64,000 nucleotides of DNA from Leptothoe kymatousa TAU-MAC 1615 (GCF_018739865.1 NZ_JADOER010000003.1:166559-230558), one strand, 5' to 3'; shown: positions 18,506 to 29,931, counted from the stretch's first letter. Notes: generated from the letters alone by a model not told the origin. A program made the numbers and translations.

Positions 18506-19624
18506 ATGAGTTCTGGAATCGACCTGCAAAGGAGCTTTATTGAAATACTCGTTTCTTTGGGTGTCCCCCCAGGCGTAGCCAAGGTAGTTTGGATGCCATT
18601 GCCGATGGCACTCATTCTAATTGCCGCTACCGTTAGTATTTTTATTGCCGTCTGGCTAGAGCGAAAAATTTCTGCCGCCGCCCAGCAACGTATCGGTCCA
18701 GAATATGTCGGTCCCTTGGGAGCCTTACAAGCCACTGCCGACGGTGTAAAGCTAATCTTTAAAGAAGACATTAACCCTGCCCAGGCAGACCCAATCCTCT
18801 TCACCTTGGGTCCTGCAATAGTCGTAATTCCAGTTTTCGTCTCGTACCTAGTGGTGCCCTTTGGGCAAAACATGGTGATTACCGACCTAGGCGTTGGAAT
18901 TTTTCTATGGATTGCCCTTTCCAGCGTCACCCCCATTGGTCTGCTGATGTCTGGGTATTCATCCAATAACAAGTACTCACTACTAGGAGGCCTACGCGCC
19001 ACAGCCCAATCCATTAGCTATGAAATTCCATTGGCGCTGGCTGTTCTAGCCATCGTCATGATGTCCAACAGCCTCAGCACTGTGGAGATCGTCAACAAAC
19101 AAGCCGAGTATGGCATCCTCAGTTGGAATATTTGGCGACAGCCCGTCGGCTTTTTACTCTTCTGGATTGCGGCTTTAGCTGAATGTGAGCGACTTCCCTT
19201 TGACTTACCCGAAGCCGAAGAAGAAATTGTCGCTGGCTATCAAACCGAATATGGCGGCATGAAGTTCGGCCTCTTTTATGTCGGTTCCTACGTCAACCTA
19301 GTACTGTCAGCCATGCTGGTTTCAGTGCTATATCTCGGCGGTTGGAGCTTTCCCATTCCAGTAGAAACAATTGTTGGTGGACTGGGCCTTAGCGAAACAA
19401 CACCTTGGCTACAGGTCATCCTGGCTGCATTAGGCATCATGATGACCCTGCTCAAAGCCTACTTACTCGTCTTTATAGCCGTATTGCTACGCTGGACCGT
19501 GCCCCGGGTACGTATCGACCAGCTACTGGACCTCGGTTGGAAATTCTTACTACCAGTAGCACTCGTAAATCTACTTCTCACTGCCGCACTCAAGCTCGCA
19601 TTTCCCATTGCGTTTGGAGGGTAA
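18506..19624 (+). CDS. ndhA: NAD(P)H-quinone oxidoreductase subunit 1 (NdhA)
   Basis: Membrane subunit of thylakoid NDH-1 that joins the peripheral arm to the proton-pumping arm and shapes the plastoquinone site. I chose the ATG at 18506 ([17 protein letters not shown]), giving the usual 372 aa; the frame is open further upstream but not conserved. About eight transmembrane helices are visible, with conserved loops [41 protein letters not shown] and [20 protein letters not shown]. First gene of ndhA-ndhI-ndhG-ndhE, the standard cyanobacterial order. Confidence 0.97.
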   Translation: MSSGIDLQRSFIEILVSLGVPPGVAKVVWMPLPMALILIAATVSIFIAVWLERKISAAAQQRIGPEYVGPLGALQATADGVKLIFKEDINPAQADPILFTLGPAIVVIPVFVSYLVVPFGQNMVITDLGVGIFLWIALSSVTPIGLLMSGYSSNNKYSLLGGLRATAQSISYEIPLALAVLAIVMMSNSLSTVEIVNKQAEYGILSWNIWRQPVGFLLFWIAALAECERLPFDLPEAEEEIVAGYQTEYGGMKFGLFYVGSYVNLVLSAMLVSVLYLGGWSFPIPVETIVGGLGLSETTPWLQVILAALGIMMTLLKAYLLVFIAVLLRWTVPRVRIDQLLDLGWKFLLPVALVNLLLTAALKLAFPIAFGG

Positions 19625-19628
19625 AACA

Positions 19629-20246
19629 ATGCTCAACTTTCTCAAGCAAGTTGGCGACTACGCCAAAGAAACCGTCCAAGCCGCTAAGTATATTGGCCAG
19701 GGTCTGTCAGTGACCTTTGACCATATGCAGCGCCGCCCCGTCACGGTGCAATATCCTTACGAAAAACTGATTCCATCAGAGCGCTATCGCGGTCGGATTC
19801 ACTTTGAATTCGATAAGTGTATTGCCTGTGAAGTCTGTGTACGTGTATGTCCTATCAATTTGCCAGTCGTGGACTGGACCTTTGATAAGGCCACCAAGAA
19901 AAAGACACTAGACCACTACAGTATTGACTTCGGCGTTTGTATTTTTTGCGGTAACTGCGTTGAATATTGCCCAACCAACTGTCTTTCCATGACAGAAGAG
20001 TACGAGCTTGCTGCTTACGATCGTCACGAACTGAACTACGACAACGTAGCGTTAGGTCGTTTGCCCTACAAGGTCACCGACGATCCCATGGTTACCCCAA
20101 TGCGGGAGCTAGCTTACCTACCTAAAGGCGTCATGGATCCCCATGAACTCCCGGAAGGAGCCCGACGCGCTGGTAAACTACCCCAAGAGATCTTGGAAGA
20201 GCTAGAAGCAGCCAAACCAAGTAAATCAGAAGAAGCTAGCGACTAA
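19629..20246 (+). CDS. ndhI: NAD(P)H-quinone oxidoreductase subunit I, two 4Fe-4S clusters (NdhI)
   Basis: Carries electrons from ferredoxin side to plastoquinone within NDH-1. Two CxxCxxCxxxCP motifs are present: [12 protein letters not shown] (residues ~64-75) and [12 protein letters not shown] (~103-114). The ATG at 19629 is 4 bp past the ndhA stop and gives 205 aa, starting [14 protein letters not shown] as in the family; an upstream TTG inside ndhA is not needed. Translational coupling with ndhA is likely. Confidence 0.97.
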   Translation: MLNFLKQVGDYAKETVQAAKYIGQGLSVTFDHMQRRPVTVQYPYEKLIPSERYRGRIHFEFDKCIACEVCVRVCPINLPVVDWTFDKATKKKTLDHYSIDFGVCIFCGNCVEYCPTNCLSMTEEYELAAYDRHELNYDNVALGRLPYKVTDDPMVTPMRELAYLPKGVMDPHELPEGARRAGKLPQEILEELEAAKPSKSEEASD

Positions 20247-20325
20247 CCCGTTAATAGCTTCAAGTAATACCGGGTTTACTGATGACCCGACCGCTGACGT
20301 AGACGCTCAAACGACTGGAGTAGTA

Positions 20326-20934
20326 GTGAACTTAGCAGAAGGCGTACAACTCGTTTCCACCGGCATCCTTGGTGTCTTTATGCTGGCAGCCGCTTTAGGT
20401 GTGGTGCTGCTTTCGAATATTGTTTACTCAGCTTTTTTGCTGGGAATGGTCTTCATTAGCATTTCAGGGCTTTACATCTTGCTCAATGCAGGCTTTGTCG
20501 CAGCCGCTCAAGTCTTGGTCTATGTGGGTGCGGTCAATATTTTGATCCTATTCGGCATCATGCTGGTGAACAAGCGAGAAGACTTCAAGCCGGTCGCCAA
20601 TGCTTGGATTGGAAAAGCAGCAACCGGCGCAGTTTGCTTGGGTTTGTTTAGTTTGCTTAGCTCCATGGTATTGGCCACACCATGGCAGCTCTCCACAGCA
20701 GAGCCCGCTGGGGAAGCCGCCGTTGAAATTATTGGCATGCACTTCTTTAGTGACTTTCTACTGCCCTTTGAGTTAGCTTCGGTTCTGCTACTAATGGCAC
20801 TAGTCGGTGCCATTATTCTGGCACGTCGTGAATACGTGCCCGATGACGAGCCAGAAAATGAGCAGAAGGTTCTAACTTTGCGCGAGCGTCCTCGTGAGTT
20901 GGTACCTACTGGTGGTGAGCCATCAGAAAATTAG
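20326..20934 (+). CDS. ndhG: NAD(P)H-quinone oxidoreductase subunit 6 (NdhG)
   Basis: Membrane subunit of NDH-1, 202 aa, with five hydrophobic helices. The conserved helix 3 region AAQVLVYVGAVNILILFGIMLVNK contains the pi-bulge sequence of this family. GTG start with GGAG 5 nt upstream. The C-terminal tail from about residue 165 is charged and soluble. Third gene of the cluster, 79 bp after ndhI. Confidence 0.96.
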   Translation: MNLAEGVQLVSTGILGVFMLAAALGVVLLSNIVYSAFLLGMVFISISGLYILLNAGFVAAAQVLVYVGAVNILILFGIMLVNKREDFKPVANAWIGKAATGAVCLGLFSLLSSMVLATPWQLSTAEPAGEAAVEIIGMHFFSDFLLPFELASVLLLMALVGAIILARREYVPDDEPENEQKVLTLRERPRELVPTGGEPSEN

Positions 20935-20993
20935 AAGCCCCGTTATTTTGCCCCGTCTGTATTTAGCCATTTACAGGAAACATTAGGTCAATC

Positions 20994-21299
20994 ATGCAAC
21001 TAGAGTACTTTTTGATTCTTGCCGCCGCATTATTTTGTGTAGGGATTTACGGCTTGGTAACGAGTCGAAACGTTATTCGCGTACTGATGTCGATTGAGCT
21101 GATGCTGAACGCGGTCAACCTCAACTTGATGGCGTTTTCTAACTATTTGGATCCGGCTGAGATTAAGGGCCAGGTATTTGCTGTTTTTGTGATCACCATT
21201 GCGGCAGCTGAAGCCGCTGTGGGTCTGGCGATTGTGCTATCGATTTACCGAAACCGCGACACGGTAGATATGGAGCAGTTTAATTTGCTGAAGTGGTAA
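20994..21299 (+). CDS. ndhE: NAD(P)H-quinone oxidoreductase subunit 4L (NdhE)
   Basis: Small 101-aa NDH-1 membrane subunit with three helices. Helix 2 contains the conserved acidic residue in [13 protein letters not shown], and helix 3 the second one in [20 protein letters not shown], both part of the proton path. The C-terminal [15 protein letters not shown] is typical. Last gene of the cluster, with a strong terminator 20 bp behind it. Confidence 0.97.
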   Translation: MQLEYFLILAAALFCVGIYGLVTSRNVIRVLMSIELMLNAVNLNLMAFSNYLDPAEIKGQVFAVFVITIAAAEAAVGLAIVLSIYRNRDTVDMEQFNLLKW

Positions 21300-21318
21300 A
21301 ACTGCTGATGGCGATTGG

Positions 21319-21360
21319 GCAACAAAAAGCCCGGTCAGTGATGGCCGGGCTTTTTGTTGC
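21319..21360. terminator. Bidirectional terminator between ndhE and petJ
   Basis: 16-bp perfect stem GCAACAAAAAGCCCGG (21319-21334) with 21345-21360 and a 10-nt loop. T-runs are present on both strands inside the stem, so it can serve the ndh cluster (+) and petJ (-), which converge here. Confidence 0.92.
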
Positions 21361-21396
21361 CTATAGGATGGCTAATTTAGAATTTGAGACCGCACA

Positions 21397-21759
21397 CTAC
21401 TCAGGCCAACCACTCTCAGATTGAGATTTTACATAGGCAGCAACATCGGCGATATCCTTGTCGCGGATTCTGCCTTGGAATGCAGGCATTGCACCTCGGC
21501 CATTGGCGACCTGATATTCAATGGCTTCAACGTTGTGCTCAAGACGATAATTGAATAAATATTGCTCTAGTGCCTCTTGCTTAAGGGTTTGGGACGAAAC
21601 AATGGCATTGTTACCGCCTGCATGGCAGGTGGCACAGTTATTTTCAAAGACTTTTGCACCTGCGGCGACATCGCCCACATAGCCATCACCGGCATAGGCG
21701 GGTGTTGCAAGCATTACACTGGCAGCGATCGCCAGGATTGCAGTCAAAATTGCTCTCAT
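21397..21759 (-). CDS. petJ: Cytochrome c6, variant form
   Basis: Soluble lumenal haem protein that carries electrons from cytochrome b6f to photosystem I or to cytochrome oxidase. The ATG at 21759 starts a signal peptide MRAILTAILAIAASVMLATP-AYA; a TTG at 21780 in the same frame is less likely. The haem site is NCATCHAGGNN and the methionine ligand lies in GRGAMPAF. The region between TLKQEALEQ and EAIEYQVANG is about five residues longer than usual (YLFNYRLEHNV), and the N-terminus of the mature protein also has an extra GDGYVG. It may belong to one of the c6-like subfamilies (c6B/c6C) instead of canonical c6. Confidence 0.88.
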   Translation of the reverse strand: MRAILTAILAIAASVMLATPAYAGDGYVGDVAAGAKVFENNCATCHAGGNNAIVSSQTLKQEALEQYLFNYRLEHNVEAIEYQVANGRGAMPAFQGRIRDKDIADVAAYVKSQSESGWPE

Positions 21760-22067
21760 TCTGATTATGTCTCTCAACAAATTAGACTGTCTTGGGAAAA
21801 GACCAGCGCTTTATTCACTATAAGTAGGGGGTAACCCTCTGTTAAAGGGAATAGGGGCAGATCTTACGGTTTTGTAATGAAGCAGGTTGGGAGAAGCGAT
21901 CTCACTCTGATGCTTCTTGTCCATACAAACAGGCATTCATACACAGAGTTGCAGTCGGGCTAATAATCTTCACGCGTGGTCAGCGGCAACACCGAATAGG
22001 AGGATGCGACCACAGCGATCTCACATGTACGCAATAACCTTACCCTCTACAAGGGTATGCCACAATT

Positions 22068-25000
22068 TTATGCGCTGAAGTATTTAGCAGTTGGATGATA
22101 GGTAATGATGGCTGTGGTGGATTCTTCTGGATAGAGCTGGTCGCTTTCATCCATACTCATACCAATGCGGTCTGTACCGAGGATTTCTAACTGCTTGGCT
22201 TGGTCTGGCACATTGGGGCAGGCGGGGTACCCAAAGCTATAACGACTACCCTGGTAGCGCTGGGCTAGCATATCGCGAATATTATCCGGCTCTTGGTCAC
22301 CGTAGCCCAACTCCTTACGAATCAGCGCATGGCACCATTCCGCCATGGCCTCTGCCACCTGCACCGCCAAACCATGGAAGTACAGGTAGTCCGTATACTT
22401 ATCGTCAGCAAATAGCTGACGGGCATAGTCTGCTGAAATTTGGCCCACGGTGACCGCCTGCATGGGGAAGACATCGAACTGATTGTGTTCTTTGGGCAAG
22501 AAGAAATCGGCAATGCACAAACGCCGCATGGCCTTTTGCCGGGGAAATTCCCAGGTGAAGAGTGGCTCACATTGGTCAGGGGTAAATTCCTGAGCAATCA
22601 CCCCAGGATCGTACACATGAACAGAATTTCCTTCGGCCACACAGGGAAAATAACCATAGACCAACTGGGGATGCAGCAAGTTCTCAGCTTTTATTTTTTG
22701 TTTCCACTCGGCCAATATGGGATGTACTTTCTCTGCCAAAAACGCGTCGTACTCTTCGCGGCTTTGCCCTTTGGGCTTACGGAATTGCCATTGACCCACG
22801 AACAATGCCTGGCGGTCTAGATGCCAGTACAGTTCATCCATGTCAAAGTCTTCTGGCTGCAACACTTTTGTACCCCAAAATGGAGGCACTGGACGGGAGA
22901 TATCAATATCGACCGCTTCGGACCGATTGGTATCAATGACCTCAGGCTCTTTTTTCTTTGATTTTTTGGTACCACCGTTTAGCTCTGCTTCTGCTTGTTC
23001 GATGGCTTTACGACCCTTTTGGTTGTACTGGGCATAGTCACCGATAAAACCATCGCTATCATGCCAGCTTGCTTCTTTTTTAGCGGGCATTAGGCGATCC
23101 ATAAAGGTGAGATCGGCAAAGGCGTCTTTTCCGTAGATCACCTGACCATTGTAGGTATTCTGGCAGTCACCATAGACAAATTTTGGGGTGAGGGCGGCAC
23201 CACCGAGGATGACGGGAACAGAAATGCCTTTTTCATTAAACACGGCCAGATTCTCTTTCATAAAGGCGGTGGATTTTACCAGCAGACCACTCATGGCAAT
23301 GCAGTCGGGCTGGTGCTCTTCGTAGGCGGAAACAATGGCATCGACGGTTTGTTTGATGCCCAGATTGATGACTTTATAGCCGTTGTTGGTGAGGATAATA
23401 TCCACCAGGTTCTTGCCGATGTCGTGCACATCGCCTCTAACCGTTGCGATCAGGAATTTACCTTTACCGGAATCGTCCTGACCGTCTTCCTTATCCATTA
23501 GGGGTTCGAGAAAGGCGACCGCTGATTTCATAGTTTGGGCCGATTGCAACACGAAGGGTAGCTGCATTTGACCGGAGCCAAATAGTTCACCCACGACTTT
23601 CATGCCGTCGAGGAGGAAGGTGTTGATAATTGTCAAGGGTTCAGTGCCCCCATCTAGGGCCACCTGTAGCGCCTCTTCGAGACCGATGCGTTCGCCGTCG
23701 ATGATGTGTTGCTTAAGGCGTTCATCAATGGGTAAGTCGGCGAGGGATGCGGAAGACCGGGCATCTTTTGTTGTGACGCCTTCGAATAGTGTGGTGAGCT
23801 TGCCAAGGGGGTCATAGGTGCAAATGTCGCCGTCAAATTCACGGTTGTCGTAGATCAGATCCAGACAGACTTTTTGGTGGTCTGGATCAATCTTGATCAA
23901 CGGCAAAATCTTGGCGGCGGAGACAATGGCTCCATCCATGCCCACCTGCATTGCTTCGTGCAGAAACATGGAGTTGAGGGTGATGCGAGCGGCGGGACTG
24001 AGGCCAAAGGAGACATTGGAAACACCCAGCATAAAGTGAACGCCGGGAAGATTCTCCTGGATTTTCTTAATGGCGTCGATGGTGGCCTTAGCATTCTCGC
24101 GATCTTCTTCGATGCCGGTGGAGATGGGTAGGGCCAGGGTATCAAAGAACAACTCGTGGGGCGGCAGGCCATACTCTAGGGCATCGCGATAGGCACGCTG
24201 GGCGATTTTAAATTTCTGCTCTGCCGTACGGGCCATGCCGTCTTCGTCAATGCAGCCGATAACAACACCGGCACCGTAGGTTTTGGCCAGCTCGAGTACT
24301 TTGAAAAATCTCTCGTCGCCGTCTTCGTAGTTGGTGGAGTTGAGGATGCATTTACCCCCAGCCACTTTCAGACCGGCTTCCATTTTGGTCCACTCGGTGG
24401 AATCAAGCATTAGGGGCAGGGTGACGTTGGTGACAAGGCGGGACACCATTTCGTGCATGTCGGCTTCGCCGTTACGACCCACATAGTCTACGTTGACGTC
24501 AAGGATGTGGGCACCTTCTTTGACCTGTTGTTTTGCGATCGCAATCAACCCATCCCAATCATCCTCATTCAGCAGTTCCCGCACCTTCCGCGAACCGCTC
24601 GCATTCAGTCGCTCTCCCACAATCAAGAACGAATTATCCTGCTCATAGGGCTGGGCCCCATAAATCGAAGCCGCCGAGGGCACATAGTTCATCGCCGGTC
24701 TCGGCTGTTCACCACTCTCCCTTGAGGGGGAGCCAGAAGGGGGACGGATCGCTCGCTCCTTAGGGCTTAACTCATTCGAAATTTCCGCCAGCGCCGCAAT
24801 GTGTTCCGGTCGGGTACCACAACAGCCACCGATCACCTGCACCCCAAGATCTTCCACAAACCGGTGGAGCGCTATGCGCAGCTCCATGGGCGTCAACTTA
24901 TAGTGGGCATGGCCCCCAATATTCTCCGGCAGCCCCGCATTGGGCACACAGGACACCACAAATGGAGATGTTTCTGACAAGTATTTAACATGCTCCGTCA

Positions 25001-25703
25001 TCAGGTCGGGACCAGTGGCACAGTTAAGGCCCAAAATATCAATGGGGTAAGGCTCCAAAATACTCACCACCGCTGTAATATCCGACCCCACCAGCATGGT
25101 GCCCGTGGTCTCCATGGTCACCGAAACCATCAACGGCAAGCGACTGCCCTTTTTCTCAAAAATCGCTTCGATCGCATTGAGAGCTGCCTTGATCTGGAGC
25201 ACATCCTGGCAGGTCTCCACAATAAACAGGTCCACACCGCCGTCGTACAGCCCTTCTACCTGAACGGTAAACGCTTCTAGCAGTTCATCGTAGGAAATGT
25301 GACCGAGGGTGGGTAGCTTGGTGCCGGGGCCAATGGAGCCCGCCACAAACCGAGGTTTGTCAGGGGTGGAAAATTCTGCGGTACAGCCCTTGGCTAACTC
25401 TGCCGCCACCTTATTCATTTCATAGGCGCGGTCTTGGAGGCCATATTCTGCCAACACGAAGGTACTGCCACCAAAGGTATCGGTCTCAATGACATCGGCC
25501 CCCGCAGCCAAAAAGTCTCGGTGAACTTTGGCCACCGCATCGGGTTTGGTGATGACCAAATACTCATTACACCCCTCGTACTCCAAACCGCCAAAATCAT
25601 CGGCGGTGAGTTCCTGGACCTGCAAGTTGGTTCCCATGGCACCGTCAAATACGATCACGGGTCGTTCGGGACTATGCAGACGTTCGAGGAAGGTGCTGTT
25701 CAT
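22068..25703 (-). CDS. metH: Cobalamin-dependent methionine synthase
   Basis: Transfers methyl from methyl-tetrahydrofolate to homocysteine using B12, in the cytosol. All four modules are present over 1211 aa: homocysteine domain ([10 protein letters not shown] near the start, zinc cysteines including [11 protein letters not shown] near residue 300), folate domain ([19 protein letters not shown] from about residue 355), cobalamin domain with the B12-ligand histidine in [14 protein letters not shown] (about residue 755), and a C-terminal activation domain ending in [12 protein letters not shown] and [14 protein letters not shown] see no cobalamin riboswitch in the 5' spacer. Monocistronic. Confidence 0.97.
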   Translation of the reverse strand: MNSTFLERLHSPERPVIVFDGAMGTNLQVQELTADDFGGLEYEGCNEYLVITKPDAVAKVHRDFLAAGADVIETDTFGGSTFVLAEYGLQDRAYEMNKVAAELAKGCTAEFSTPDKPRFVAGSIGPGTKLPTLGHISYDELLEAFTVQVEGLYDGGVDLFIVETCQDVLQIKAALNAIEAIFEKKGSRLPLMVSVTMETTGTMLVGSDITAVVSILEPYPIDILGLNCATGPDLMTEHVKYLSETSPFVVSCVPNAGLPENIGGHAHYKLTPMELRIALHRFVEDLGVQVIGGCCGTRPEHIAALAEISNELSPKERAIRPPSGSPSRESGEQPRPAMNYVPSAASIYGAQPYEQDNSFLIVGERLNASGSRKVRELLNEDDWDGLIAIAKQQVKEGAHILDVNVDYVGRNGEADMHEMVSRLVTNVTLPLMLDSTEWTKMEAGLKVAGGKCILNSTNYEDGDERFFKVLELAKTYGAGVVIGCIDEDGMARTAEQKFKIAQRAYRDALEYGLPPHELFFDTLALPISTGIEEDRENAKATIDAIKKIQENLPGVHFMLGVSNVSFGLSPAARITLNSMFLHEAMQVGMDGAIVSAAKILPLIKIDPDHQKVCLDLIYDNREFDGDICTYDPLGKLTTLFEGVTTKDARSSASLADLPIDERLKQHIIDGERIGLEEALQVALDGGTEPLTIINTFLLDGMKVVGELFGSGQMQLPFVLQSAQTMKSAVAFLEPLMDKEDGQDDSGKGKFLIATVRGDVHDIGKNLVDIILTNNGYKVINLGIKQTVDAIVSAYEEHQPDCIAMSGLLVKSTAFMKENLAVFNEKGISVPVILGGAALTPKFVYGDCQNTYNGQVIYGKDAFADLTFMDRLMPAKKEASWHDSDGFIGDYAQYNQKGRKAIEQAEAELNGGTKKSKKKEPEVIDTNRSEAVDIDISRPVPPFWGTKVLQPEDFDMDELYWHLDRQALFVGQWQFRKPKGQSREEYDAFLAEKVHPILAEWKQKIKAENLLHPQLVYGYFPCVAEGNSVHVYDPGVIAQEFTPDQCEPLFTWEFPRQKAMRRLCIADFFLPKEHNQFDVFPMQAVTVGQISADYARQLFADDKYTDYLYFHGLAVQVAEAMAEWCHALIRKELGYGDQEPDNIRDMLAQRYQGSRYSFGYPACPNVPDQAKQLEILGTDRIGMSMDESDQLYPEESTTAIITYHPTAKYFSA

Positions 25704-26035
25704 AGAGTCAAAGCAGTGTAAAGCAGTAAAGATTAGCCATTGCTGAATCGACTGACGCCAATGTAGACCGCACTAGATGGCAGGGCGCCTACAAAGACGT
25801 AACTCACATCAGCAGTAACAAACCTATACCAATTATTATCGACCTTCTTGATAAATAGTTTGGCAAGATTTTTCAGTTATATGAAAGCTGTCGATACGCC
25901 ATGGCTGATTTTGAGGATAAAACGCACTGCAAGGGTAGTGAATTATCGAAATATGCCCCAATACAATCATCTCAGCGAATCATCCGGTCTGGGCTCAGCT
26001 TCGCTACAGTAGAGACCAGCAAGCGGTGCCTTGAT
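25704..26035. other. Divergent spacer between metH and the glyoxalase-like gene
   Basis: About 330 bp with no recognisable RNA element. The plus-strand frame of the next gene is open back to 25901, so part of this stretch could be coding, but those residues look unconserved. Confidence 0.35.
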
Positions 26036-26497
26036 ATGACGATATCTATGGATCAACAGCAGACTCTAGGACTCAGCCCCAATACTCTCAAGGGGGTGCA
26101 TCATATTGCCCTGAATGTAAAAGACATGGCCACATCGCGGCATTTTTATGGGGCTGTTTTGGGCTTGCATGAGCTGACCGGCGATGAAGTGCCCGAAACA
26201 TTGGTCACCCTGGTAGCCCAGGGGAAGGTGGCCAATTTTCGTCTGCCCGATGGCACTATTTTGGACCTCTTTGGTGAACCGGATCTTGATGCCCCCCATG
26301 CGGATCCCAAGCAGCAATTTACCCGGGCTAACCATATGGCCTTTGACATTGCTCCAGAATTATTTGACCAGGCGGTGGCCATGCTGCACCAGCAACAGGT
26401 ACCCATTGACCATGGCCCCGTGAGTCGCCCTACGGGTCGGGGCATTTACTTTTACGACCCGGATGGTTTTTTATTGGAAATTCGCTGCGATCCGTAG
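26036..26497 (+). CDS. VOC superfamily (glyoxalase/dioxygenase-like) protein
   Basis: A ~153-aa vicinal-oxygen-chelate protein. The paired beta-alpha-beta modules are clear: LKGVHHIALNVKDMATSRHFYGAVLGLHEL, then ANHMAFDIAPELFDQAVAMLHQQQVPIDHGPVSRPTGRGIYFYDPDGFLLEIRCDP at the C-terminus. Metal ligands are likely the H of HHIALNV, the H of NHMAF and the E of LLEIRC. I place the start at the ATG 26036 or the ATG 26048; the 45 residues upstream are not family-like. Substrate unknown. Confidence 0.85.
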   Translation: MTISMDQQQTLGLSPNTLKGVHHIALNVKDMATSRHFYGAVLGLHELTGDEVPETLVTLVAQGKVANFRLPDGTILDLFGEPDLDAPHADPKQQFTRANHMAFDIAPELFDQAVAMLHQQQVPIDHGPVSRPTGRGIYFYDPDGFLLEIRCDP

Positions 26498-26536
26498 GGG
26501 TCACCACAGCTAAACAAGCCTGGGGAGCCTTATATG

Positions 26537-27871
26537 TCACTGGGTGGGTCTATCGGCCAAACTAGCCGGCACCGCCCAGGCTAGGGTAATCGCGCGAAGT
26601 GCCATAAAGCAGGTCATGGCCAACCACAGTAGGGTGGGGCTTTGGCTGCGGTGGGCCAGCAAGGCCAACGGCAGAAAGCCCAGGGTGGTTGCGATCGCAG
26701 TGGAATTGCGCAACACCTGCCCCGCCGTTAGACCTAAAAAATAGCCATCTAGCATAAAGGCTAGGGCACCAAAGGCAAAGACGGGAAACAGCCAGGGCAC
26801 GTAGAGACTCAGCTGGTCGAGCACCGTTTGGTGGTCGGTCAGCAAACCAAATAAATAGCGGGGCCACATAGTAAATGCAAGGGCAGCGCTCACCCCTAGC
26901 GCCACACTAAACCCACTGCCCAGCAGCACCAAAGAACGGAGTTTGGCATCATCTTGCTGACCATGGAACTGCCCCGCATAGGTCTCGACCGCAAACGCAA
27001 TCCCATCCAGAAAGTAGCTCACCAGCATCAAAGCTTGAAGCAGCAGCGTATTCATCGCTAGCACATCGGTGCCCATGGCTCCACTGAGGCTGGTAAACAA
27101 GCCAAAACTAAGCAACAGCGCCCAGGTGCGCACCATAATGTCGCGGTTGAGGCGAAATAAAGCCGATACATCCCGCCGCCGCCATAGGCCCTGCCCCTGC
27201 TGCCAGACCTGCCGCCATGGCACCAACCGCCCCAGCAGCATCGCCCCAACCACTAACATGGCATATTGGCTCAGGGCCGTTGCCAATCCGGCGCCGTAGC
27301 TTTCCCAGCCCCATTTAAAAATCATTAGATAGTCCAACAGGATGTTGGTGCCATTGCTGACCACCGCCAGGGCCAGCACCCAGCGACCGCGCCCCAACCC
27401 CAAAAACCACCCCAGCAGCACATAGTTCACCAACACGGCTGGGGCACCCCAGATCCGGCCTTGGTAAAAGGCAATGCCCGCATCTAATACGTCGCGATCG
27501 GCTTGCAAAATCGCAAACCCTAGCCAACGCAAGGGATATTGAAACAGTAAAATAGCTAGACCCAGGGCGCAGGCAACCATCAGCCCACGCAGCCCCACTC
27601 GACACTGCTCGGTGATGTCCCCACGGCCTGCGGCTTGGGCCATGAGGCCCGTGGTACCCATGCGCAAAAAGCCAAAACTCCAATAGATGAAGTTAAATAG
27701 CACCGTCGCCAAGGCCACACCGGCCAAATGTTGAATGTCGTCTAGATGGCCCAGGAAGGCCGTATCAATGAGACCGGCCAGAGGTACCATCAGGTTGGAA
27801 ACTATGTTTGCGATCGCAAGTTTCCCAAATCCCCAGAGCCAAGATTTTGTCTTCAACACTGGCCGCTCCAT
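26537..27871 (-). CDS. MATE-family efflux transporter, DinF subgroup
   Basis: A 444-aa inner-membrane protein with twelve hydrophobic segments in two related halves. The N-terminal IANIVSNLMVPLAGLIDTAFLGHL and the loop GFLRMGTTGLMAQAAGRGD are typical of DinF-like MATE exporters, which expel cationic or toxic compounds in exchange for H+ or Na+. The substrate cannot be told. Convergent to the VOC gene, 39 bp apart. Confidence 0.92.
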   Translation of the reverse strand: MERPVLKTKSWLWGFGKLAIANIVSNLMVPLAGLIDTAFLGHLDDIQHLAGVALATVLFNFIYWSFGFLRMGTTGLMAQAAGRGDITEQCRVGLRGLMVACALGLAILLFQYPLRWLGFAILQADRDVLDAGIAFYQGRIWGAPAVLVNYVLLGWFLGLGRGRWVLALAVVSNGTNILLDYLMIFKWGWESYGAGLATALSQYAMLVVGAMLLGRLVPWRQVWQQGQGLWRRRDVSALFRLNRDIMVRTWALLLSFGLFTSLSGAMGTDVLAMNTLLLQALMLVSYFLDGIAFAVETYAGQFHGQQDDAKLRSLVLLGSGFSVALGVSAALAFTMWPRYLFGLLTDHQTVLDQLSLYVPWLFPVFAFGALAFMLDGYFLGLTAGQVLRNSTAIATTLGFLPLALLAHRSQSPTLLWLAMTCFMALRAITLAWAVPASLADRPTQ

Positions 27872-28167
27872 GCTCGGTTTGCCATAATCTCAAAACGTTC
27901 CATTGAGTGGGTCATCCACAGCACGCCGCTAGCTAGGCTCAGCCGTCATAGTCCATAGCTAACTCTAGGTTTTTCAAGCGCCCGTTGCCCTACGTAAGCA
28001 CGTACACCAACAGATCGGGTCCAATTCTCCCAAAAATAGGCGGTTGACACACCACCAAAGCAAACTTAGTGTTTTTTCATAGCAAGAGAATTTGAATTAA
28101 TAGAAACTCTAGTGATAACTCTGGGTAAGTTTTTAGAAAAGGGATCACAATACCGGGGAATTTGGGT

Positions 28168-29838
28168 ATGACAATAAATCGGTTTGCTTTGATACTACTA
28201 AGTGCTATTGCTTTCCTCGGCAGCAACGCAGCGTCGAGTCTAGCAGACGTCATTAGCACGACTGCCGCTGAAGACTTCGAAACAGAGGCTATTTTCCTAG
28301 AGGACCCTGATGGTCTAGAAGCCCTGCCCGAAGCTCAACCCGCTTTTATAGAGCCGGTTCTGCCCGAAGATTTACTCGAAGAAGAAGGTATTTTTCTAGA
28401 CGACGACTCGTCGGACGCGATTGATGCCCCCGAGGACTCGCTAGACGACGACAGCCCCACCGTTAGTGACCCACCCGAAACACCCGCCGACGGCACACCC
28501 ACCGTTATCGACACGCCCGAAACACCCGCAGAAGGGGAAGTGGTTGAAGTTGAAACCCCCACCTACATCGAGCGCTTTCGCGCCGGCGTAGATCTATACA
28601 AAGAGGGCAAAGACGAAGCCGCCATCACCGAATTTAACGCCGCCATCAGCCTGAATTCTGAATACGCACCGGCCTATTTGTTTCGGGGCGCCGCCTTTGC
28701 CAGGCTAGAGGATACGACAGCGGCTCTCAATAGCTATAACCAAGCCATTGCCATTGACCTTGAGTACAGTGCGGCCTACCTAAATCGAGGCATTCTTTAC
28801 TACGATCTACAAAATGCGGAGCGCGCATTTGCAGATTTTGACCGGGCCATCGCGGTGGATCCCCAATTGGCCATGGCCTATATCTATCGCGGCCTATTAG
28901 ATTCCGAACGGGGCAATCAAGACACCGCGTTGGAAGACCTCAACGAAGCCGTCCGCTTAGCCCCTGAGAATGCATTTGCCTACTTCCACCGGGGCTTGAT
29001 TTTCAAAACAGTGGACAACCTTGAAGTTGCCGTCAGCGACTTCACCACAGCGATTCAACTCAAAGACGATTACACCGAAGCCTTTATCAATCGGGGTGTA
29101 TCGTACTATCGCCTAGGTGCCAATGAGGCGGCACTCAAAGATTTTAACCAGGCCATTAATCTGGACGAAAACAATGTGGAAGCCTATTACAACCGCAGCT
29201 TCGCCCTGATGGCCGCGGGTCGCCCCAGGGCTGCCCTAGACGATCTTAACCAGGTGCTCACGTTAGACCCTGGCTACCCCAATGCTTACCTAATTCGGGG
29301 CCAAATTTACGCTGCTTCAGATAATAATGTCGCCGCCATTAGCGACTTTAGCCGCATGCTGCAACTGTCGCCAGAATCGGCAGAAGCTTACTATCGCCGA
29401 GGTAGCGCCCATTTACTGGTGGGCGATCAGCAGGCCGCCATCAGTGACTTTTCGGCCTCCCTGGCCCTAAGGCCCGACGATGCGTTGGCGTATAAGGGAC
29501 GGGGAGATGCGTTTGCGAGCCTGGGCGACAGCACCAGTGCCATCGGCGACTACACGACCGCCATCGACATCGACTCTGGCTACTGGGAAGCCTATGCGGA
29601 GCGGGGCCGCAACTACTACGAAGCGGGCGATTACCAAGCCGCCTATGCTGACTTTTCCCAAGTGATCAGTGCGAATGTATTTGACCCTGATGCTTTTTAC
29701 TATCGCGGCATTACCAATGCTCGATTGGGGGATGCCATCCGCGCCCAGGCAGACCTGGAAAAGGCCGGTAGCCTATATCTCACCAATAACGAAGCGGCCC
29801 GCTACCGGATTGTGTTGGATGCGTTAAATAAGCTCTAG
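28168..29838 (+). CDS. Exported TPR-repeat protein
   Basis: A 557-aa protein. A signal peptide (TINRFALILLSAIAFLGSNA) is followed by an acidic, proline-rich linker (residues ~35-130, many D/E and repeated ETPA units) and then about twelve 34-residue TPR units to the C-terminus, each with the A-x-x-Y-x-x-R-G and A-x-x-D-F-x-x-A pattern. It is probably periplasmic and scaffolds other proteins, perhaps the cell wall machinery; partners are unknown. I start at ATG 28168; a TTG two codons earlier is in frame. Confidence 0.9.
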   Translation: MTINRFALILLSAIAFLGSNAASSLADVISTTAAEDFETEAIFLEDPDGLEALPEAQPAFIEPVLPEDLLEEEGIFLDDDSSDAIDAPEDSLDDDSPTVSDPPETPADGTPTVIDTPETPAEGEVVEVETPTYIERFRAGVDLYKEGKDEAAITEFNAAISLNSEYAPAYLFRGAAFARLEDTTAALNSYNQAIAIDLEYSAAYLNRGILYYDLQNAERAFADFDRAIAVDPQLAMAYIYRGLLDSERGNQDTALEDLNEAVRLAPENAFAYFHRGLIFKTVDNLEVAVSDFTTAIQLKDDYTEAFINRGVSYYRLGANEAALKDFNQAINLDENNVEAYYNRSFALMAAGRPRAALDDLNQVLTLDPGYPNAYLIRGQIYAASDNNVAAISDFSRMLQLSPESAEAYYRRGSAHLLVGDQQAAISDFSASLALRPDDALAYKGRGDAFASLGDSTSAIGDYTTAIDIDSGYWEAYAERGRNYYEAGDYQAAYADFSQVISANVFDPDAFYYRGITNARLGDAIRAQADLEKAGSLYLTNNEAARYRIVLDALNKL

Positions 29839-29931
29839 GGCACTTAGACGCTTAATTGTCGCTGCATTACACCTGTCTTTCTCGCAACCGTCTATGCTGA
29901 TAGACACAGCGTTGGAAGGCAGGTTTTTTAT

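Noticed and set aside
25704..25900. Cobalamin riboswitch upstream of metH
   Set aside because: I looked for the B12 box and the usual stem pattern on the minus strand and did not see them.
25901..26035. N-terminal extension of the VOC protein
   Set aside because: The extra 45 residues lack family likeness, and two ATG codons just before the conserved domain give a normal length.
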